Positions 62,170-64,000 of a DNA stretch of 64,000 nucleotides are shown here, piece by piece (the first letter of the stretch is position 1; each line of letters opens with the position of its first letter). Source of the stretch: Virgibacillus profundi (GTDB lineage Bacteria; Bacillota; Bacilli; Bacillales; Amphibacillaceae). The position numbers were made by a program, and so were the translations under genes. The notes beneath the pieces were generated by a model, which had not been told where the DNA came from, made no database searches, and worked only from the letters and a program-made list of their open reading frames with translations. Location: assembly GCF_002287375.1 (NCBI RefSeq), contig NZ_NPOA01000013.1:62001-126000 (forward strand), in the 5' to 3' direction.

Positions 62170-62841
62170 CTACCTGGAATTTTCTACCTTAGAGAAATTT
62201 TTTATAAATCGTTTTTCTACGTTATCCATGTGTTCAATCATACTTTCCCTAGCAAGAGTCACATCTTTGTTTTCAAGTGCTTTTATCAGTCTTAGATGTT
62301 CCTCATATGCTTCTTGCGCACTTGAAATCAATGTATTCGATAAAATGAGGAAGGCTCGATTAACTCCGTTGTTCATTTGATGAATCATTTCCCCAATTTT
62401 CTTATTTTCATTTTCCGACGCAAGAATTAAATGGAATTCGCGATCAAATTCAATAAAGTTTTGATAATCATTTTTTGAAATCGCTTTCAATTGTTGATTA
62501 ATGTTTTCCTTTAATTCCGAAATCAATTTCTCTTCTACCTTTAAAGTGACCTTTTCAATATTGTAAATTTCAAGAACCCGTCTTAATTCTATAAAATGAA
62601 GTGATTCTTCTACTGAAAATGTTGCTACTCTTGCTGGACGTCCTTTTTGTAATACCAATAGACCTTCCATCGACAATTGCATAAGTGCTTCCCTAATGGG
62701 AGTACGACTAATACCTAAATATTTAGCTAATTTCTCCTCTGGTAGTTCTTCATTAGACGAAAATTCACCAGAGATAATTGATTTCTTTAGTAAGTTATAT
62801 GCTTGTGCAGCCAACGATTCATTTTGTATTATCTTTTTCAA
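62170..62841 (-). CDS. GntR-family (FCD/FadR subfamily) transcriptional regulator
   Basis: The protein has an N-terminal winged helix (EEKLAKYLGISRTPIREALM, QLSMEGLLVLQKGRPARVAT) and a helical FCD ligand-binding domain (FIEFDREFHLILASEN, AYEEHLRLIKALENKDVTLA, with family metal-binding Asp/His residues). TTG at 62841 follows GGGGA and is the likely start; ATG at 62856 or upstream frames lack a site. A palindromic TCTGTATAC-T-GTATACAGA operator sits upstream, so autoregulation is very likely. It probably controls the patA-like/rocB genes. Confidence 0.85.
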   Translation of the reverse strand: MKKIIQNESLAAQAYNLLKKSIISGEFSSNEELPEEKLAKYLGISRTPIREALMQLSMEGLLVLQKGRPARVATFSVEESLHFIELRRVLEIYNIEKVTLKVEEKLISELKENINQQLKAISKNDYQNFIEFDREFHLILASENENKKIGEMIHQMNNGVNRAFLILSNTLISSAQEAYEEHLRLIKALENKDVTLARESMIEHMDNVEKRFIKNFSKVENSR

Positions 62842-62860
62842 AAACAATCCCCACATTTCT

Positions 62861-62879
62861 TCTGTATACTGTATACAGA
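62861..62879 (-). promoter_or_regulatory. GntR operator palindrome
   Basis: TCTGTATACTGTATACAGA is a perfect inverted repeat of 9 bp with one central base, 20-40 bp upstream of the regulator's start. TGTATAC-type half sites are typical of FadR-subfamily GntR proteins. Confidence 0.75.
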
Positions 62880-63052
62880 GATTATAAATCATGTTAATTA
62901 ATTTGTAAAGGGAATTTTCAAAAGAATTATAAAATAAAAAATACTCACCAAAGAAGTTATTTTTTGAAGAATAAAAAAATAGCACACGTAAAATATGCTA
63001 TTTTTTATATTAGTTAGATTAATATATTCAGTTTTTTCATACTTTTATAGAG

Positions 63053-63835
63053 TTATAGTGCCTCTCCTCTACCCCCATCGACATTAACGGAAGTCCCTGT
63101 AACATATGAAGCGGCATCTGAAACTAGGAATCCAATAACATTTGCAGCTTCCCGAGTATCACCTATTCTTCCCAGTGGAATTTTGTGATCCGGTAATTCT
63201 GAAAACTCTTCCCATGTTAAATCACTATGCGTTCTTTTCCATTTTCTTTTGATTTGTTCACTTCTAATTTGACCTATACAAACAGTATTTACACGTATGT
63301 TATATTTCCCTAAGTCCTTACTCATTGCATTTGTTAATGTCATACCTGCTACTCTGCTAACAGATGTTGGTAATGATGAGGCTGGGGCAGTTTTCGCAAT
63401 TGACGCCGTAACATTAATAATCGCTCCGCCCTCTCTATCTATCATATATGGGATAGCTGCCTTCGAACAATTTATAGCGGCAAACAATTTTAAATCCAAA
63501 TCGCTTTTCCACATTTCCTCACTAACGTCTTCAAAAGAATATACTGCAGACTGGCCAGCATTGTTAATTAAAATATCTATTCCTCCAAAATGATTTACTG
63601 TTTCACTAACGAAGCTCTCACAATCTTCGCTCTTAGTCACATCTTTAGAAGCAAAGTAAACATCACTTCCAGTTTTTTCTTTAATACTCTTGGCTGCATT
63701 TTCTAGTTTAGTTATGTCTCTTCCACAAATTGCAACCTTAGCCCCCTCTTCTACTAGTAATAGGGCACTTTCAAGTCCAATACCTGCACTTCCACCTGTA
63801 ACAATTGCAATCTTATTTTTTAAACAGAGTTCCAC
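63053..63835 (-). CDS. SDR-family protein with altered catalytic motif
   Basis: The 260-residue protein has the nucleotide-binding TGGSAGIG, the NNAGQSA motif and the C-terminal YVTGTSVNVDGGRGEAL typical of 3-oxoacyl-ACP reductase-like SDRs. But where the catalytic Tyr-x-x-x-Lys should be it reads LPTSVSRVAGMTLTNAM, with Thr and Arg in place of Tyr and Lys. A recognised subset of SDRs has this change, possibly using other residues or a different reaction. Ends five codons before the terminal intergenic region; AAGGAGTGATAAA precedes the ATG. Confidence 0.82.
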   Translation of the reverse strand: MELCLKNKIAIVTGGSAGIGLESALLLVEEGAKVAICGRDITKLENAAKSIKEKTGSDVYFASKDVTKSEDCESFVSETVNHFGGIDILINNAGQSAVYSFEDVSEEMWKSDLDLKLFAAINCSKAAIPYMIDREGGAIINVTASIAKTAPASSLPTSVSRVAGMTLTNAMSKDLGKYNIRVNTVCIGQIRSEQIKRKWKRTHSDLTWEEFSELPDHKIPLGRIGDTREAANVIGFLVSDAASYVTGTSVNVDGGRGEAL

Positions 63836-63907
63836 TTTATCACTCCTTTTAAGATAGCATAATCTTAACTTATTAGGTGCCCTAGTTCAATTCTTATTCC
63901 TTATGAA

Positions 63908-64000
63908 TTATGGGCTTAAAACCGTTTCATGAATTCCCTTTTGCAAAGAAAGATTTCTATCCTTCAAAGTTTCACAGTACTTACTTACTTGCTGAAACAA
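63908..64000 (-). CDS. C-terminal end of an unidentified protein (cut by window edge)
   Basis: A minus-strand frame open to the right edge encodes LFQQVSKYCETLKDRNLSLQ and ends GIHETVLSP. The gene continues outside the window. The short stretch is helical and cannot be assigned to a family. Confidence 0.4.
   Translation of the reverse strand: MFQQVSKYCETLKDRNLSLQKGIHETVLSP

Noticed and set aside
1-64000. tRNA, rRNA or CRISPR arrays
   Set aside because: No stretch with tRNA cloverleaf features, conserved rRNA sequence or regularly spaced direct repeats was noticed by eye; a dedicated search was not possible.

Overview
The window is low-GC (roughly one third G+C) DNA with strong GGAGG-type ribosome binding sites, frequent TTG/GTG starts, a rocR-rocA-rocD arginine/ornithine locus, mannose-class PTS operons, CcpA- and sigma-54-type sites and YitT/ImmA-like genes. 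This points to a Bacillaceae member; the many TRAP/TTT solute transporters resemble halophilic or soil genera such as Oceanobacillus or Virgibacillus. The genus is an inference, not something read from the sequence.

Layout. 0-1.4 kb: end of an AraC-type regulator and a ROK-family protein. 1.4-3.4 kb: a small-gene graveyard (SDR fragment, DUF2442 protein, orphan small ORFs, hairpins). 3.5-12.6 kb: a minus-strand catabolic cluster with a PucR-type regulator, an M20 hydrolase, a TRAP transporter (DctPQM), a two-subunit UxaA-family dehydratase, a TIM-barrel isomerase and a fumarylacetoacetate-hydrolase-family enzyme. 12.9-17.4 kb: a second graveyard with fragments of an AbrB-type permease, a sigma-like factor, HEPN-like and ComM genes, and a 350-bp near-copy of part of the first graveyard. 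17.5-24.1 kb: a second TRAP operon with a GntR regulator, SerA-like, DapA-like and Ldh2-like enzymes. 24.7-31.0 kb: an accessory island with a two-gene nuclease/SMC-like ATPase module (probable anti-phage system), a decayed serine recombinase, a split DnaD-like replication protein, a small sigma factor and an XRE regulator.

31.2-37.1 kb (plus strand): a HAD phosphatase, then a mannose-class PTS operon (IIA-IIB-IIC-IID) with an M20 amidohydrolase and an RpiR regulator, preceded by a cre-like site. 37.4-45.4 kb (minus): a HAD protein, YitT protein, PRD regulator and a second mannose-class PTS operon with a SIS-domain protein, resembling glucoselysine/fructoselysine uptake loci. 46.2-50.7 kb: rocD and rocA, divergent from rocR, with a recognisable sigma-54 promoter. 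50.8-52.2 kb: an unassigned polytopic membrane protein.

52.4-64 kb (minus): a class V aminotransferase, RraA-like aldolase, creatininase-family amidohydrolase, TctABC transporter, HpcH/HpaI aldolase, RocB peptidase, PatA-type aminotransferase, a GntR regulator with a near-perfect operator, and an SDR lacking the usual catalytic Tyr/Lys. Together the window is a catabolic archipelago: five or more transporter-linked operons for organic acids or modified sugars/amino acids, separated by repeat-rich strips of decayed accessory genes. The best candidate for a less-described system is the nuclease/ATPase pair at 25.2-28.0 kb; several operons also look like uncharacterised catabolic pathways.
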